Assembly: GCF_003967355.1 (NCBI RefSeq) | Contig: NZ_BIFH01000042.1 | Span: 1 to 64,000, forward strand | Length of the DNA: 64,000 nucleotides | Direction of reading: 5' to 3' | Source: Embleya hyalina | GTDB lineage: Bacteria > Actinomycetota > Actinomycetes > Streptomycetales > Streptomycetaceae | The notes under the pieces: model-generated | The model's input: the letters and a program-made list of their open reading frames with translations, nothing else | What the model was told of the DNA's origin: nothing | Database searches by the model: none | Made by a program: the position numbers and the translations under genes | Shown here: positions 51,485 to 59,011 of the stretch, piece by piece | Layout of the letters: every line of letters begins with the position of its first letter | Position numbering within the stretch: the stretch's first letter is position 1

Positions 51485-52570
51485 ATGCGCGCCACGTCCG
51501 AGACCCCCGCAGAGCAGTCGACCGCCGCCACGCCGGTCGAGGAACCGTCCCCGATCCATATCCTCTGGATCAACGCCGGCCTCAGTTGCGACGGCGATTC
51601 CGTCGCGCTGACCGCCGCGATGCAACCGTCGATCGAGGAGATCGTCACCGGCGCGCTGCCCGGACTGCCGCCGATCGCCGTGCACTGGCCGTTGATCGAC
51701 TTCGAGTGCGGACCGGTCCAGGGCGCGGACACCTTCATCGAATGGTTCTTCAAGGCCGAACGGGGCGAACTGGACCCGTTCGTGCTGGTGGTCGAGGGAT
51801 CCATCCCGAACGAGTCGATCAAGACCGAGGGATATTGGAGCGGATTCGGCGACGATCCGGCCACGGGCCAGCCGATCACCACCAGCGAGTGGCTGGACCG
51901 GCTCGCGCCCAAGGCCACCGGCGTGGTGGCGATCGGTACCTGCGCCACCTACGGCGGAATCCACGCGATGGCCGGCAACCCCACCGGCGCGATGGGCGTC
52001 CCCGACTACCTGGGCTGGGACTGGAAGTCCAAAGCCGGTCTGCCGATCGTGTGCGTGCCCGGGTGCCCGATCCAGCCGGACAACTTCGCCGAGACGCTGA
52101 CCTACCTGCTCTACCAGCTCGCCGGGTCCGCGCCGATGATCCCACTGGACGACAAACTGCGTCCCACCTGGCTGTTCGGTGCCACCGTGCACGAGGGCTG
52201 CGACCGCGGCGGTTACTACGAGCAGGGTCAGTTCGCCGACGAGTACGGCTCGCCGCTGTGCCTGGTGAAGCTCGGCTGCTGGGGTCCGGTGGTCAAGTGC
52301 AACGTGCCCAAGCGCGGCTGGATCAACGGCGTCGGCGGTTGCCCGAACGTCGGCGGAATCTGCATCGCCTGCACGATGCCCGGCTTCCCGGACAAGTTCA
52401 TGCCGTTCATGGACGAACCGCCCGGCAGCAAGATCTCCTCGACCGCCAGCGGTGCGTACGGCGTGGTGATCCGCAAGCTGCGCTCGATCACGGCGAAGAC
52501 CGCGGACGAGGAAACCAAGTGGCGCCACACCGGGCGCGAGCTGACCACCGGCTACCGCCCGCCCCGGTGA
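51485..52570 (+). CDS. hhyS: [NiFe] hydrogenase small subunit, group 1h
   Basis: This 361-residue electron-transfer subunit takes electrons from the large subunit through iron-sulfur clusters. The proximal-cluster motif reads LSCDGDS with Cys35 and Asp38, so the second Cys of the usual CxxC is Asp, a hallmark of group 1h (actinobacterial type) enzymes. Other ligands appear in GTCATYGG, PGCPIQPDNF, HEGCDRGGYYEQGQ, KLGCWGP, VVKCN and GGCPNVGGICIACTMPGFPDK. No Tat signal peptide is present, unlike classic membrane uptake enzymes. GAGGAGG lies before the ATG. It is the first gene of the operon and is expected to scavenge atmospheric hydrogen. Confidence 0.95.
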   Translation: MRATSETPAEQSTAATPVEEPSPIHILWINAGLSCDGDSVALTAAMQPSIEEIVTGALPGLPPIAVHWPLIDFECGPVQGADTFIEWFFKAERGELDPFVLVVEGSIPNESIKTEGYWSGFGDDPATGQPITTSEWLDRLAPKATGVVAIGTCATYGGIHAMAGNPTGAMGVPDYLGWDWKSKAGLPIVCVPGCPIQPDNFAETLTYLLYQLAGSAPMIPLDDKLRPTWLFGATVHEGCDRGGYYEQGQFADEYGSPLCLVKLGCWGPVVKCNVPKRGWINGVGGCPNVGGICIACTMPGFPDKFMPFMDEPPGSKISSTASGAYGVVIRKLRSITAKTADEETKWRHTGRELTTGYRPPR

Positions 52571-52651
52571 GCGGATCGCCTTCGTAGTCCCCGACCCCGC
52601 GGCCGGCTCCACGCATGCCGCAGTCCTCACCGCAGAAGGGCACAACACACG

Positions 52652-54436
52652 ATGGCACCCTCGACCAAGACGGCCGCCGACGGCAGCGGCCTGACCGAGA
52701 TGTCCTGGGACCCGATCACCCGGATCGTCGGCAGCCTGGGCATCCACACCAAGATCGACTTCAAGCGGAAACGGGTCGCCGAGTGCTACAGCACCTCGTC
52801 GGTCTTCCGCGGCTACAGCGTGTTCATGCGGGGCAAGGACCCGCGCGACGCGCACTTCATCACCAGCCGGATCTGCGGCATCTGCGGCGACAACCACGCC
52901 ACCTGCTCGGTGTACGCGCAGAACATGGCCTACGGCGTCAAGCCGCCGCACCTGGCCGAATGGATCATCAACCTCGGCGAGGCCGCCGAGTACATGTTCG
53001 ACCACAACATCTTCCAGGAGAACCTGGTCGGGGTGGACTACTGCGAGCGCATGGTCCGTGAGACCAACCCCGGCGTACTGGACCTGGCCGAACGCACCGA
53101 GGCGCCGCACGCCGCCGAACACGGCTACCGCACCATCGCCGACATCATGCGCTCGCTCAACCCCATCGAGGGCGAGTTCTACCGCGAGGCGCTGGCGGTC
53201 AGCCGCTACACCCGGGAGATGTTCTGCCTGATGGAGGGTCGGCACGTACACCCCTCCACGCTCTACCCGGGCGGTGTGGGCACCGTCGCCTCGGTCCAGC
53301 TGTTCACCGACTACCTCTCCCGACTGATGCGCTACGTCGAGTTCATGAAACGCGTCGTCCCCCTGCACGACGACCTCTTCGACTTCTTCTACACCGCCCT
53401 GCCCGGCTACGAGGAGGTCGGGCGGCGGCGGGTACTGCTCGGATGCTGGGGCGCGCTCAACGACCCCGACCACTGCGACTTCACCTACCGCAACATGACC
53501 GACTGGGGCCGGCGCATGTACGTCAGCCCCGGCATCGTGGTCGACGGCAAGCTGATCACCAACGATCTGACCGAGATCAACCTGGGCATCCGAATCCTGC
53601 TCGGCAGCTCCTACTACCAGGACTGGGAGGGCCGGGAGCTGTTCGTCACCCACGACCCGCTGGGCAACCCGGTCGACCCGCGCCACCCGTGGAACCAACA
53701 CACCATCCCCGCCCCGCAGAAGCGGGACTTCGACGGCAACTACAGCTGGGTCATGTCGCCGCGCTGGTTCGACGGCACCGACTACCTCGCCCTGGACACC
53801 GGCGGCGGCCCGCTCGCCCGACTCTGGTCCACCGCGCTCAACGGACTGGTCGACACCGGCTTCGTCAAGGCCACCGGGCACAGCGTGATCATCAACCTGC
53901 CCAAGTCGATGACCAAACCGGAAACCACCTTCGAGTGGAAGATCCCGCAGTGGAGCAACGCCCTGGAGCGCAACCGGGCGCGCACCTACTTCCAGGCGTA
54001 CATGGCCGCCATGGCGGTGTACTTCGCGGAGAAGGCACTCGAGGAGGTGCGCTCGGGCCGGACCACGACGTGGGAGAAGTTCGAGGTGCCCGACCAGGCG
54101 GTCGGCGTCGGCTTCACCGAGGCCGTGCGCGGCGTGCTCTCGCACCACATGGTGATCCGGGACGGGAAGATCGCCAACTACCACCCGTACCCGCCGACCC
54201 CGTGGAACGCCAGCGTTCGAGACACCCTCGGCACCCCCGGGCCCTACGAGGACGCGGTGCAGAACACGCCGATCTTCGAGGAGAACCCCCCGGAGAACTT
54301 CAAGGGCATCGACATCATGCGGGCCGTGCGCAGCTTCGACCCCTGTCTGCCGTGCGGTGTGCACATGTATCTCGGCGACGGCAAGACCCTGCAGAAACTG
54401 CATGTGCCCACCGGGCTGAGCGGACTGAGCGGATGA
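52652..54436 (+). CDS. hhyL: [NiFe] hydrogenase large subunit, group 1h
   Basis: This 594-residue catalytic subunit binds the NiFe(CN)2CO site through the L1 motif RICGICGDNHATC and the L2 motif DPCLPCGVH. After the L2 His a 23-residue tail (MYLGDGKTLQ...GLSGLSG) should be removed by the maturation protease encoded downstream. Other family features are WDPITRIVGSLGIH, NIFQENLVGVDYCE and HPSTLYPGGV. It begins 81 bp after the small subunit and ends in an ATGA overlap with the NifU-like gene. It forms the H2-oxidising heterodimer with the small subunit. Confidence 0.95.
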   Translation: MAPSTKTAADGSGLTEMSWDPITRIVGSLGIHTKIDFKRKRVAECYSTSSVFRGYSVFMRGKDPRDAHFITSRICGICGDNHATCSVYAQNMAYGVKPPHLAEWIINLGEAAEYMFDHNIFQENLVGVDYCERMVRETNPGVLDLAERTEAPHAAEHGYRTIADIMRSLNPIEGEFYREALAVSRYTREMFCLMEGRHVHPSTLYPGGVGTVASVQLFTDYLSRLMRYVEFMKRVVPLHDDLFDFFYTALPGYEEVGRRRVLLGCWGALNDPDHCDFTYRNMTDWGRRMYVSPGIVVDGKLITNDLTEINLGIRILLGSSYYQDWEGRELFVTHDPLGNPVDPRHPWNQHTIPAPQKRDFDGNYSWVMSPRWFDGTDYLALDTGGGPLARLWSTALNGLVDTGFVKATGHSVIINLPKSMTKPETTFEWKIPQWSNALERNRARTYFQAYMAAMAVYFAEKALEEVRSGRTTTWEKFEVPDQAVGVGFTEAVRGVLSHHMVIRDGKIANYHPYPPTPWNASVRDTLGTPGPYEDAVQNTPIFEENPPENFKGIDIMRAVRSFDPCLPCGVHMYLGDGKTLQKLHVPTGLSGLSG

Positions 54437-54972
54437 ACGCCGAACGGACCGGACTGCGGGTCGAGGAGATCCTGACCCGCCTGGGCGACAGCCCCGACCC
54501 GGACGCGCGCGTCGGTGCCGAGGAACTGGTCCGCGCCCTGATGGACTTCTACGGCACCGGCCTGGCCCGGCTGGCCGCGCTGCTGCGCGACGCCGACGCG
54601 GATCGGCGCGCGCTGCTCGACGACGAACTGGTCACCGGCCTGCTCGTCCTGCACGACCTGCACCCCGACGACGTGCCGACGCGCGTCACGCGCGGCCTCG
54701 CGGCGCACCCCGAACACCGAGCCGAGTTCCTCGACTACGACGAGCACGGCCGGACCCTGCGGCTGCGGATCACCGCCGCGAGCGGCGGCTGCGGATGCGC
54801 GGGCGCGAGCGGGAGCGCCGCGGGCTCACCCGAGGCGGTGGAAGGGCTCCTCGCCGGCTACGCGCCCGAGGTCGAACGGATCGAGATCGAGGACGCCCCG
54901 GCCGCGAAGCCCGAACCCGCGCTGCTCCACATCGGCACCCGACCGGCCGATCCGGCCCGGGCCGCGCGGTGA
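54433..54972 (+). CDS. NifU-like domain protein associated with the hydrogenase
   Basis: This 179-residue protein has an N-terminal helical region (EELVRALMDFYGTGLARLAA, LVTGLLVLHDLHPDDVPTRV) and a C-terminal NifU-like segment: SGGCGCAGASGSAAG followed by VEGLLAGYAPEVERIEIED. NifU domains assemble or carry Fe-S clusters, normally with a CxxC motif; here the motif is Cys-Gly-Cys. Homologues occur in group 1h hydrogenase operons and may deliver clusters or relay electrons. The ATG overlaps the large-subunit stop, and its stop overlaps the next start (GTGA). Confidence 0.82.
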   Translation: MNAERTGLRVEEILTRLGDSPDPDARVGAEELVRALMDFYGTGLARLAALLRDADADRRALLDDELVTGLLVLHDLHPDDVPTRVTRGLAAHPEHRAEFLDYDEHGRTLRLRITAASGGCGCAGASGSAAGSPEAVEGLLAGYAPEVERIEIEDAPAAKPEPALLHIGTRPADPARAAR

Positions 54973-55619
54973 GCGCGCCGTTGCCGACGACCGCTCGACC
55001 GGCGGGAGGGCTGCGCCGATTCCGCCTCCCGCCCGGGCCGCGCCCGGAACGTTGCGAGTTGTGCGCCCAGGAGGTCGGTGCCGGACACCGCCACCTCGTG
55101 GACACCGACGCGCGGGCCCTGGCCTGCGCGTGCCGGGGCTGCGCCATGCTCTTCGAGCGGCGCGGCGCGGCCGGCGGTCGCTATCGGGCGGTGCCCGAGC
55201 GCTACCTCGCCGATCCCGGGCACAACCTGGACGACGCTGCCTGGGACGCCCTGCAGATCCCGGTCGGCCTGGCGTTCTTCCTGCGCAACGCCGCGCTCGA
55301 CCGGCTGATCGCGCTCTATCCGAGCCCGGCCGGCGCCACCGAGAGCGATCTGGACCCACAGCTGTGGCAGGCGGTGCTCGGCGGGAGTCGGCTCGCCGAA
55401 CTGCTGCGTCCCGACGTCGAAGCGCTGTTGTTGTCCCGCACCGACGGGGCGAGCGAGTGTTTCCTGGTCCCGATCGACGTCTGCTACGAACTGGTCGGCC
55501 GGATGCGCCTGCGCTGGCGGGGCTTCGACGGCGGCGCCGAGGCCCGTGCGGACCTGGCCGCGTTCCTCGCCGACGTACGTTCGCGCGCGCGGGTGCCCGG
55601 AAGGGACGAAGCGCCGTGA
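54969..55619 (+). CDS. DUF5947 family hydrogenase-associated protein
   Basis: This 216-residue soluble protein has four cysteines arranged like a metal site: RCELCAQEVGAGHRHLVD followed by LACACRGCAMLFE. The pattern CxxC...CxCxxC, with a nearby His, could bind zinc or a cluster. Later conserved stretches are QIPVGLAFFLRNAALDRLIA, YPSPAGATESDL and ECFLVPIDVCYELVG. It belongs to DUF5947, found next to group 1h hydrogenase genes, with no known biochemical function. GTG start and stop both overlap their neighbours by 4 bp, so it is translated with the hydrogenase. Confidence 0.82.
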   Translation: MSAPLPTTARPAGGLRRFRLPPGPRPERCELCAQEVGAGHRHLVDTDARALACACRGCAMLFERRGAAGGRYRAVPERYLADPGHNLDDAAWDALQIPVGLAFFLRNAALDRLIALYPSPAGATESDLDPQLWQAVLGGSRLAELLRPDVEALLLSRTDGASECFLVPIDVCYELVGRMRLRWRGFDGGAEARADLAAFLADVRSRARVPGRDEAP

Positions 55620-56323
55620 CCGAGTTGCACTTCTCCTGCGTCGGCGTGCGCGCCGACGGCTACGCGGCGGGCCCCACGCTGGTCTTCCGGCTGCGGATCA
55701 CCGCCGCCGAGCAGTCCCGGGTGCACGCGCTCGCGTTGCGCGTCCAGTTGCGGATCGAGCCCGCCCGGCGGCGCTACGGGACGGCCGAGGGTGCCCGGCT
55801 GGGCGTGCTGTTCGGCGAACGCTCCCGCTGGGGCGGCACGCTGCACCCGATCGAATTCGCCCAGGTGGCGTGTACCGTGCCGGGCTTCACCGCGGAGACC
55901 GAGGTGGATCTGGCGGTGCCGTGCACCTACGACATGGACATCGCCTCGTCCCGCTACTTCCACGCGCTGGTCGAGGGAGAGGTGCCGTTGCTGATGCTCT
56001 TCTCCGGGACCGCGTTCACCGGCCCGGGCGGCTTCCGGGTGGAACCGGTGCCCTGGCACAAGGAGGCCGCCTACCGCATGCCGGTCACGGTCTGGCGGGA
56101 GATGGTCGAGCAGCACTTCCCCGGCTGCGGCTGGCTGCGGCTGCCGCGCGAGGAGATGGACGCGCTGCTCGCCTACCGGGCTCGGCACGCGTTGCCCTCC
56201 TGGGAGGCCACGATGCGGGCGCTGCTGGCGGGCGCGGAGCCGGACGCCGAGCCGGTGCGGGCCTTCGGTGTTCGCCGTGATCGCTCCGGCGGGTCGGACC
56301 GCACCGAGGAGACCGTACGATGA
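55616..56323 (+). CDS. DUF6084 family hydrogenase-associated protein
   Basis: This 235-residue protein matches DUF6084. The N-terminal part is beta-rich (LVFRLRITAAEQSRVHALAL, LRVQLRIEPARRRY) and includes LFGERSRWGGTLHPIEFAQV and LAVPCTYDMDIASSRYFHAL. The C-terminal half contains FRVEPVPWHKEAAYRMPVTV, WREMVEQHFPGCGWLRLPRE and WEATMRALLAGAEP. It has no signal or membrane segment. It is restricted, as far as I know, to hydrogenase neighbourhoods of actinobacteria and close relatives. It overlaps both neighbours by 4 bp. It may be an assembly factor or structural partner; this is inference. Confidence 0.82.
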   Translation: MTELHFSCVGVRADGYAAGPTLVFRLRITAAEQSRVHALALRVQLRIEPARRRYGTAEGARLGVLFGERSRWGGTLHPIEFAQVACTVPGFTAETEVDLAVPCTYDMDIASSRYFHALVEGEVPLLMLFSGTAFTGPGGFRVEPVPWHKEAAYRMPVTVWREMVEQHFPGCGWLRLPREEMDALLAYRARHALPSWEATMRALLAGAEPDAEPVRAFGVRRDRSGGSDRTEETVR

Positions 56324-57729
56324 CGCCGTTCGAGCCCGCGATCCGGGAACGGTTCGCCGTCGCGCGACAGATCGCCGACGCCGTGCTCTTCGAGGGCTAC
56401 GTGTTGTACCCGTACCGGGCCTCTGCCGCCAAGAACCGGATGCGCTGGCAGTTCGGCGTCCTGGTGCCGCCCGCCTGGGGGCCCGGCAGCGGCGAGCATC
56501 ACGACCAGCGCACCGAGTGTCTGATCGAGCCCCGCGCGGGGGCCAACCTCTCGATCGAGCTGCGCTTCCTGCACGCCCAGCGGCGCACGGTCGAACAGGT
56601 CGGCGCCGACGGCGAGTTCGCGACGGTGGATGCCCTGGAGCTGCCCGATCGGGTGCTCGTCCCGTGGGACGAGGGCGTCGAGGAGCGGGTCGAACTGGTG
56701 CTGCCGGTCGCGGCGTCGGCCGGGGACGGGTTGGTCCTGCCCTTCGATCGGGCCGAGCACGAGGAGACCGAGGCGGTCGAACTCGACGGTCGCGTGTGCG
56801 GTCGACTGGTCCGCCGGCGGGCACGGGTCGACGGGGAGATCCGGGTGCGGACCACCGAACTTCCCGGCCCGTACCGCACGTTCAGGTTGACCGTCGAGGT
56901 GGCCAACACCAGTGGGTGGACACCGGACGCGGGTGCCGACCGGGACGCCGCGCTGCCGTACGCGCTCGTGTCGGCACACGTGCTGCTCGGCCTCGACGCC
57001 GGCTCCTTCCTGTCCATGACCGACCCGCCGGAATGGGCCCGGGGCGCCGTCGCCGCGTGTACGAACCTGCGGACCTGGCCGGTGCTGGCCGCAGAGCGGG
57101 ACGACGTGGTGCTGTCCTCGCCGATCATCCTCGAGGATCATCCGCAGGTGGCCCCGGAAAGCCCCGGCGCACTCTACGACGCGACCGAGATCGACGAGAT
57201 CCTCGCGCTGCGCACCTCGGCCCTGACCGAGCGGGAGAAGCGCGAGGCACGCGGCACCGATGCCCGCGCGGGTGCCGCCGTGGACCTGGTCGACTCGCTC
57301 GCCCCCGAGGTGTGGGACCGGCTGCACGGCACGGTGCGGGCGCTGCGCGAGAGCACCGGGTCGGCCGGGCCGACGACCCCGACGGAACCGGGCACGTGGG
57401 ATCCGGGCGGGTCGGGAGCCGACCGGCCCTGGTGGGACCCGGCAAGCGACGCCGGGTTCGATCCCGCCACGGACCGGGTGTCGGTGGACGGGCGTTCGAT
57501 CGGTGCCGGCAGTCGGGTCCGGCTGCGGCCGGGGTCGCGCCGCACCGACGCCCAGGATCTGTTCCTGCACGGTCGGGACGCCCTGGTCGAGGCGGTGCTG
57601 CACGACGTCGACGGCGTGGTGCACCTCGCGGTGACCGTGGACGGCGACCCCGGCGCGGACATCCGGCGGGCCCAGGGACGGTTCCTGTACTTCCAACCGG
57701 ACGAACTCACACTCCTGGAGGACGCGTGA
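56320..57729 (+). CDS. hydrogenase-associated protein of unknown function
   Basis: I do not recognise a characterised domain in this 469-residue protein. It opens with MTPFEPAIRERFAVARQIAD and AVLFEGYVLYPYRASAAKNR. A beta-rich centre (SIELRFLHAQRRTVEQ, GRLVRRRARVDGEIRVRTTE, TVEVANTSGW) leads to SLAPEVWDRLHGTVRALRES, a Gly/Pro linker, and a C-terminal module (RVRLRPGSRRTDAQDLFLHG, VHLAVTVDGDPGADIRRAQG, FLYFQPDEL). It lies between DUF6084 and the maturation protease with 4-bp overlaps on both sides, so it is an obligate member of the hydrogenase operon. It is large enough to be a scaffold or third structural component. Confidence 0.8.
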   Translation: MTPFEPAIRERFAVARQIADAVLFEGYVLYPYRASAAKNRMRWQFGVLVPPAWGPGSGEHHDQRTECLIEPRAGANLSIELRFLHAQRRTVEQVGADGEFATVDALELPDRVLVPWDEGVEERVELVLPVAASAGDGLVLPFDRAEHEETEAVELDGRVCGRLVRRRARVDGEIRVRTTELPGPYRTFRLTVEVANTSGWTPDAGADRDAALPYALVSAHVLLGLDAGSFLSMTDPPEWARGAVAACTNLRTWPVLAAERDDVVLSSPIILEDHPQVAPESPGALYDATEIDEILALRTSALTEREKREARGTDARAGAAVDLVDSLAPEVWDRLHGTVRALRESTGSAGPTTPTEPGTWDPGGSGADRPWWDPASDAGFDPATDRVSVDGRSIGAGSRVRLRPGSRRTDAQDLFLHGRDALVEAVLHDVDGVVHLAVTVDGDPGADIRRAQGRFLYFQPDELTLLEDA

Positions 57730-58355
57730 TCGGTCACGGTCCGCCGACCGAGGGCGTCGAGCGGGTGCTCGTCGCCGGAGTCGGCAACATCTTCCTCGGT
57801 GACGACGGCTTCGGAGTGGAGACCGTCGCCAGGCTGGCCGCGCATCCGCTGCCGGACGGTGCCGAGGCGGTCGACTTCGGCGTGCGCGGTGTGCATCTGG
57901 CCTACCAACTCCTCGAGGGCTACGACACGTTGATCCTCGTGGATGCCACCGCCCGCGGCGGCGAACCGGGCACCGTGTACCTGATCGAGGCCGTCGCGCC
58001 GGGCTCGATCGAGCCCGGCGCGGCGCTCTTGGACGGCCATCGCATGGGGCCCGACGCGGTCCTCGCGCTGCTGGGCACGCTGAGCGCGGGCACCGGCGGA
58101 ACGCCGCCCCGACGGATGCTGGTCGTCGGCTGCGAACCGGCCGACCTGGACGAACGCGTGGGGCTCAGCCCACCGGTCGCGGCAGCCGTCGACGAGGCGG
58201 TCGCGCTGATCCTGCGGGTGCTGCGCCGGCAGGAGCCCAGCCGAACACCGACCGGCGCGCCGGACGCGCCGGACGCGGTCGAGGTCCGACCCGCCACCGC
58301 GGACGCGGTGCGCGGTCCCGAGTCTGGAGAGGTGCCGGCGTGCGAAGGATTCTGA
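57726..58355 (+). CDS. hydrogenase maturation protease (HyaD/HupD family)
   Basis: This 209-residue endopeptidase removes the C-terminal tail of the large subunit after nickel insertion. It has GVGNIFLGDDGFGVETVARL (metal Glu and Asp region), VDFGVRGVHLAYQLLEGYD (second Asp), LVDATARGG and LDGHRMGPDAVLAL with the His ligand. The last 50 residues are low complexity and exceed the usual 150-170-residue length. GTG overlaps the preceding stop by 4 bp, and the 3' end overlaps the microprotein gene by 16 bp. Confidence 0.92.
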   Translation: MIGHGPPTEGVERVLVAGVGNIFLGDDGFGVETVARLAAHPLPDGAEAVDFGVRGVHLAYQLLEGYDTLILVDATARGGEPGTVYLIEAVAPGSIEPGAALLDGHRMGPDAVLALLGTLSAGTGGTPPRRMLVVGCEPADLDERVGLSPPVAAAVDEAVALILRVLRRQEPSRTPTGAPDAPDAVEVRPATADAVRGPESGEVPACEGF

Positions 58356-58438
58356 TCGGCGGAGTGGCCCTGTTCGCGCTCGTCGCGTTCGCGAACCGGG
58401 CGGACATTCGACGCTACCTGCGCATGCGTGCCATGTAG
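58340..58438 (+). CDS. 32-residue membrane microprotein (DUF6893-like)
   Basis: GTG-started frame: a basic N-terminus, one hydrophobic helix (RILIGGVALFALVAFA), then a basic tail NRADIRRYLRMRAM. This layout resembles the short DUF6893-type proteins of streptomycetes. GAGAGG precedes the start, and the gene overlaps the protease gene by 16 bp. It may be a small membrane anchor or modulator of the hydrogenase (inference). It is very short, but its position and composition favour a real gene. Confidence 0.6.
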   Translation: MRRILIGGVALFALVAFANRADIRRYLRMRAM

Positions 58439-58614
58439 CCCCGCCCCGCGAGGTGTTCCCTCGGCGGAGCCCCGCGCTGCGGCGAACGGCGTACGTGCGA
58501 CGTCGGATACGGCGTGGGTGCCGGGTCGCGGCGCCGCCGGTGCCTGTAATGGAGCGCGGGCCCGTCGACTCGGCGGGCTGCCGGCGATGGATCGTCGAGC
58601 CCGGGAGAGGGTCG

Positions 58615-59004
58615 ATGCACGAGATGTCGATTGCCTTGGCCGTCATCGAGCAGGTCGAGGCGGCCGCCGCGCGTACCGGGGAGCGCGCCGCGCTGAGCGT
58701 TCGGCTGCGGGTCGGCGAACTGGCCGGGGTGGTTCCCGACGCGCTCGCCTTCGCGTTCGAGGTCGCGCGCGTCGAGACGGTGCTGCGCGACGCGGAGTTG
58801 GTGGTCGAGGGCATCCCGGGCCGGGCCCGCTGCGGCGGATGCGCCGTCGAGTGGGCGGTGGGCATGCCACCGGACCTGTGCTGCCCCGAATGCGCGGGCG
58901 CGAGTACCGAACTGTTGTGCGGGCGCGAATTGCAGATCGTCGACGTGTGCTGGGCCGATCCGGCCCGGACCGTCGGATACGCCCAGGCCACCCAGGAGGG
59001 TTGA
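58615..59004 (+). CDS. hypA: hydrogenase nickel-insertion protein HypA
   Basis: This 129-residue metallochaperone has MHEMSIALAVIEQ (His2 and the N-terminal amine bind nickel) and a zinc finger formed by CGGC and CCPEC (residues about 73-96). It inserts nickel into the large subunit together with HypB. GGGAGAGG lies just upstream of the ATG. It begins the hyp gene run 176 bp after the microprotein and 7 bp before hypB. Confidence 0.95.
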   Translation: MHEMSIALAVIEQVEAAAARTGERAALSVRLRVGELAGVVPDALAFAFEVARVETVLRDAELVVEGIPGRARCGGCAVEWAVGMPPDLCCPECAGASTELLCGRELQIVDVCWADPARTVGYAQATQEG

Positions 59005-59011
59005 CCCAATC

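Noticed and set aside
53443-54432. A plus-strand extension upstream of the NifU-like gene, overlapping the hydrogenase large subunit
   Set aside because: The extension is an out-of-frame reading of the large subunit. The ATG at 54433 forms the expected 4-bp overlap.
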